This document shows positions 61,807 through 64,000 of a stretch of DNA of 64,000 nucleotides, piece after piece. Position 1 is the first letter of the stretch, and every line of letters starts with the position of its first letter. The DNA comes from PSRF01 sp051000815 (GTDB lineage: Bacteria; Acidobacteriota; Blastocatellia; Pyrinomonadales; Pyrinomonadaceae). The translations under genes and the position numbers were made by a program. The DNA lies in NCBI GenBank assembly GCA_051000815.1, contig JBPCNX010000099.1:48547-112546 (forward strand), read 5' to 3'. The notes under the pieces are model-generated. The model ran no database searches. It had not been told where the DNA came from and was given only the letters and a program-made list of their open reading frames with translations.

Positions 61807-62970
61807 ATGCCGAAGAAAGCCTCGATCCCCGGTCGGAAGAAACGGACCGAACGGAAGTTCCCCGCAAACACATTCCAAGAGGCGATCACGCTCGCCGACG
61901 CAATACAGAAGTATGCCGCAGGCCAGAAAGTACGTCGTCTCACTTTGTTTGAGAAGTTAGATCAATCCCCTGACAGCAATGAAACACGACGCCTGATTAC
62001 AAGCTCCGGGCAGTACGGATTGACCAAAGGGAGTTACACGGCTGAGTATCTCGAACTGACTCCTGAGGGGAATGACTCCAGCAACGAGGAATTGCCGAAA
62101 GGTAAACAGCTATCAGCCCGCTTTGAATTGGCGCTCAACAGAATTGCGCCATTCAAATTTCTGTACGAGAAGTTAAAGGGCAACAAGATACCGGCGAAAG
62201 AAGTGCTTGCCGATTACCTCTCCGAAGCGCAAATCGAGGACGACCAGAAAGCTGAGTGTATAGACACCTTTACCCTGAATGCCAAGTTCTTGGGTTTGCT
62301 TCGCACCATTGCTGGCTCTGAGCGCATTATTCCGATTGAACAGGCTGTCGATGAAGCGTCGACCTCAAAACCCACCGCGCAGGCCACCAATGGCGGAGGA
62401 GCTTCGCTTCCCGTCTTGGCTGGTATCCCCGCAACAGTTGACGCTAAGGCTCTGCATGAGTCATCGATTGATTTCTCAAACGTCTGTTTCTACATCACAC
62501 CAATCGGCGACGAGAACACTCCGGAACGTAAGCACGCCGACTTTCTAATGGAATACATCATCAGGCCTGCCGTCAAAGAGTTTGGATTGGAAGTCGTTCG
62601 GGCCGATCAAATGGGTAAGCCGGGCATGATCGGTAAGCAGGTTATTGAACATATCCTGAAGGCGCGACTGGTCGTAGTTGATTTATCCTTCCACAACCCT
62701 AATGTGTTTTACGAATTGTGTTTGCGGCACACTACGCGGCTTCCGACGGTTCAGGTCAAGCGGGCCGAGGACAAGATTCCCTTTGACCTGAATCAATACC
62801 GTACGATTTCGATTGAAACGCGCGACCCCTACACGCTCGTCCCGAAGCTGCAAACCTATACGGCGGAAGTCGCCAATCAAGTGCGCCGGGCACTAGAGGA
62901 CTCTGAATCCGGTGACAACCCGATCTCCCTTTACTACCCAAGTGCCAAGCTGTCTTGGGAAGAGAAGTAG
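61807..62970 (+). CDS. Two-domain protein with a C-terminal TIR/nucleoside-deoxyribosyltransferase-like domain
   Basis: 387 residues from ATG 61807. The N-terminal half is helical and winged-helix-like (RRLTLFEKLDQSPDSNETRR, YGLTKGSYTAEYLELTPEG) and is followed by a Thr/Ala/Gly-rich linker. The C-terminal domain (about residues 220-365) has FYITPIGDENTPERKHADF, IIRPAVKEFGLEVVRADQMG, and NPNVFYELCLRH. The last block resembles the nucleotide-binding Glu motif of TIR-like and nucleoside deoxyribosyltransferase-like folds found in immune effectors. Function is inferred. It lies in the unstable right end of the window. Confidence 0.6.
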   Translation: MPKKASIPGRKKRTERKFPANTFQEAITLADAIQKYAAGQKVRRLTLFEKLDQSPDSNETRRLITSSGQYGLTKGSYTAEYLELTPEGNDSSNEELPKGKQLSARFELALNRIAPFKFLYEKLKGNKIPAKEVLADYLSEAQIEDDQKAECIDTFTLNAKFLGLLRTIAGSERIIPIEQAVDEASTSKPTAQATNGGGASLPVLAGIPATVDAKALHESSIDFSNVCFYITPIGDENTPERKHADFLMEYIIRPAVKEFGLEVVRADQMGKPGMIGKQVIEHILKARLVVVDLSFHNPNVFYELCLRHTTRLPTVQVKRAEDKIPFDLNQYRTISIETRDPYTLVPKLQTYTAEVANQVRRALEDSESGDNPISLYYPSAKLSWEEK

Positions 62971-63092
62971 TGCAACGTTCGTTTGCGGATCGCGTCGCTA
63001 CGAAATCGAGGACAGACGGGACGTTCACCAATTTCCATTCGCCGAAAAATTGGGAACGTTCGGTCAGTCCCCAGTTTGCCGGGCTCGAATGT

Positions 63093-63689
63093 TTATTGAC
63101 TTCTGGTTGTGATCGCGCCGGCACGCTCGTAATTCACGACAATGACGCCATTCGAGCCGACTATGCTTTCCGTCACCTTGAAGGCCGCCGGGATCGTGCC
63201 ATCCGCAAACAACCGCTTTCCAGCGCCCAACGTGATCGGATATATCATCAGCCAGAACACATCGACCAAATCATGCTTGATAAGCGTCTGAAGGAGATCA
63301 CCACTTCCCCAAACGTGTAGATCCGGCCCTTGCTCTTGCTTGAGCTTGGCGACTTTTTCTGCAATATCTCCGTTCAAAAACACGGACGGCTGCCATTCGT
63401 GGGAAGTCATTGTGTTCGAGGCGACGTACTTGGTCGCCGTGTTGACGCCCGGCCATACATCCGCATGTTGAGGCCAGAAGGCCGCCCAAATGTCATAGGT
63501 TTTGCGTCCTACCAGCAGGTCGAACGGCATGTTCATCTGCTTTTGCAGGGCCGCTCCAAGTATGTCGTCATCATATGGCCCAGCCCACCCGCCATACGCG
63601 AAGCCGTCGCTCGTATCCTCGTCCGGCCCGCCCGGGGCTTGTATGACACCATCAAGGGAGATATGTTCAAGCACAATAATTTTTCTCAT
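63093..63689 (-). CDS. DHFR/RibD-C family reductase
   Basis: 198 residues from ATG 63689 (MRKIIVLEHISLDGVIQAPG), with AAGGAACT upstream. The frame extends to 63902 but that part lies over the leader hairpin and the end of the next gene. The Rossmann-like reductase shows DLLVGRKTYDIWAAFWPQ, KYVASNTM, VWGSGDLLQTLIKHDLVD and YPITLGAGKRLFADG. These RibD-C proteins are NADPH-dependent and of unknown substrate; they are common near YCII and sigma genes. Confidence 0.85.
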   Translation of the reverse strand: MRKIIVLEHISLDGVIQAPGGPDEDTSDGFAYGGWAGPYDDDILGAALQKQMNMPFDLLVGRKTYDIWAAFWPQHADVWPGVNTATKYVASNTMTSHEWQPSVFLNGDIAEKVAKLKQEQGPDLHVWGSGDLLQTLIKHDLVDVFWLMIYPITLGAGKRLFADGTIPAAFKVTESIVGSNGVIVVNYERAGAITTRSQ

Positions 63690-63732
63690 GACTGAGTTCC
63701 TTCGATGTTCTTCTCCTCTTCCTTCCGGGTGG

Positions 63733-63775
63733 GAGCCAGCGGCGTAGCTTCGCGCTGGCTCGTTCATCCCATGGT
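63733..63775 (-). promoter_or_regulatory. Conserved leader hairpin upstream of the DHFR-like gene
   Basis: A perfect 9-bp stem gagccagcg (63733-63741) and cgctggctc (63753-63761). On the - strand the adjoining tgaacg-a-gccagcg matches the leader of the YCII gene at 61440-61483. It ends 44 bp before the DHFR-like ATG. Confidence 0.6.
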
Positions 63776-63811
63776 CAAGACGGTGCATATTCCGAAGTCG
63801 CGGCGGCCAGA

Positions 63812-64000
63812 CTATTCCGTTGCTCCCTTCGGGTCCGGGTAGAAAAGAAGCTCGCGCACCTCGCCCGCCGCAGCGCATGAGATGGCACCCTTGCGCGCCC
63901 ACGCCAGCGCCTCGTCCATATCGGCAGCTTCCAGTATCCAGAAACCGCCCATATGCTCCTTGGTCTCGGTGTATGGCCCATCGGTGACGAGCACCGTACC
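63812..64000 (-). CDS. YCII-related protein, 5' part outside window
   Basis: The visible part reads VTDGPYTETKEHMGGFWILEAADMDEAL and AAAGEVRELLFYPDP, the YCII C-terminus. It is open to the right edge and so incomplete. It lies directly upstream of the DHFR-like gene on the same strand. Confidence 0.75.
   Translation of the reverse strand, partial: GTVLVTDGPYTETKEHMGGFWILEAADMDEALAWARKGAISCAAAGEVRELLFYPDPKGATE

Overview
This 64-kb window is dense, ordinary bacterial chromosome with little strand bias and moderate GC. Gene content and protein style suggest an acidobacterium, perhaps Blastocatellia/Pyrinomonadales-like: a SufBCDSU set under an Rrf2 regulator, large secreted proteins with lamin-tail and thrombospondin-3 modules, and many Sec or Tat exported proteins. 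The lineage is inference. No rRNA, tRNA, CRISPR array, prophage or transposase was found.

Layout. 0-2.3 kb: PIN-TRAM protein (cut by the left edge), ispD and ispF. 2.6-12.7 kb: nucleoside salvage on the + strand, with pyrimidine-nucleoside phosphorylase, a BMP-type nucleoside ABC importer, purine-nucleoside phosphorylase, uridine kinase, cytidine deaminase and an exported amidohydrolase. 12.9-16.4 kb: a secreted adhesin-like protein and a TonB-C protein. 16.4-22.7 kb: the suf Fe-S assembly cluster. 22.8-26.5 kb: a giant secreted nuclease. 26.7-33.4 kb: an enolase-superfamily racemase with an M20 hydrolase, AlkD-like glycosylase, FemAB/GNAT-like protein, exonuclease III and two membrane proteins. 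33.4-40.3 kb (- strand): reductive pyrimidine catabolism (aldehyde dehydrogenase, dihydropyrimidinase, NCS1 permease, ureidopropionase, PreA). 40.6-44.8 kb: acyl-CoA ligase, FTR1 iron permease, DUF3108 protein. 44.9-50.1 kb: de novo pyrimidine synthesis (pyrF and pyrD on -, pyrR-pyrB-pyrC on +). 50.1-59.1 kb: mixed membrane and secreted proteins, including a probable selenoprotein and a Tat-exported tyrosinase. 59.4-64 kb: a decaying, horizontally flavoured end with a frameshifted DNA ligase, an internally inverted pseudogene, a sigma-factor remnant, two YCII genes, a DHFR-like gene and a possible immune effector.

Functional logic. Synthesis, salvage and degradation of pyrimidines all lie within 50 kb, together with an extracellular nuclease and a nucleoside importer. 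This fits an organism that scavenges nucleic acids.

Two observations stand out. First, a membrane-anchored peroxiredoxin-like gene (53991-54794) has an in-frame TGA exactly where the peroxidatic cysteine belongs, giving a U-x-x-C motif. A 35-nt stem-loop one nucleotide downstream has the geometry of a bacterial SECIS element, so this is probably a selenoprotein that ordinary gene calling would split. Second, at least eleven intergenic gaps hold imperfect palindromes whose arms are built from short, quasi-tandem words. The arms often touch the flanking stop and start codons. One palindrome encloses a broken four-helix-bundle (S23/IVP-like) gene and resembles a composite element of which the others could be empty derivatives.
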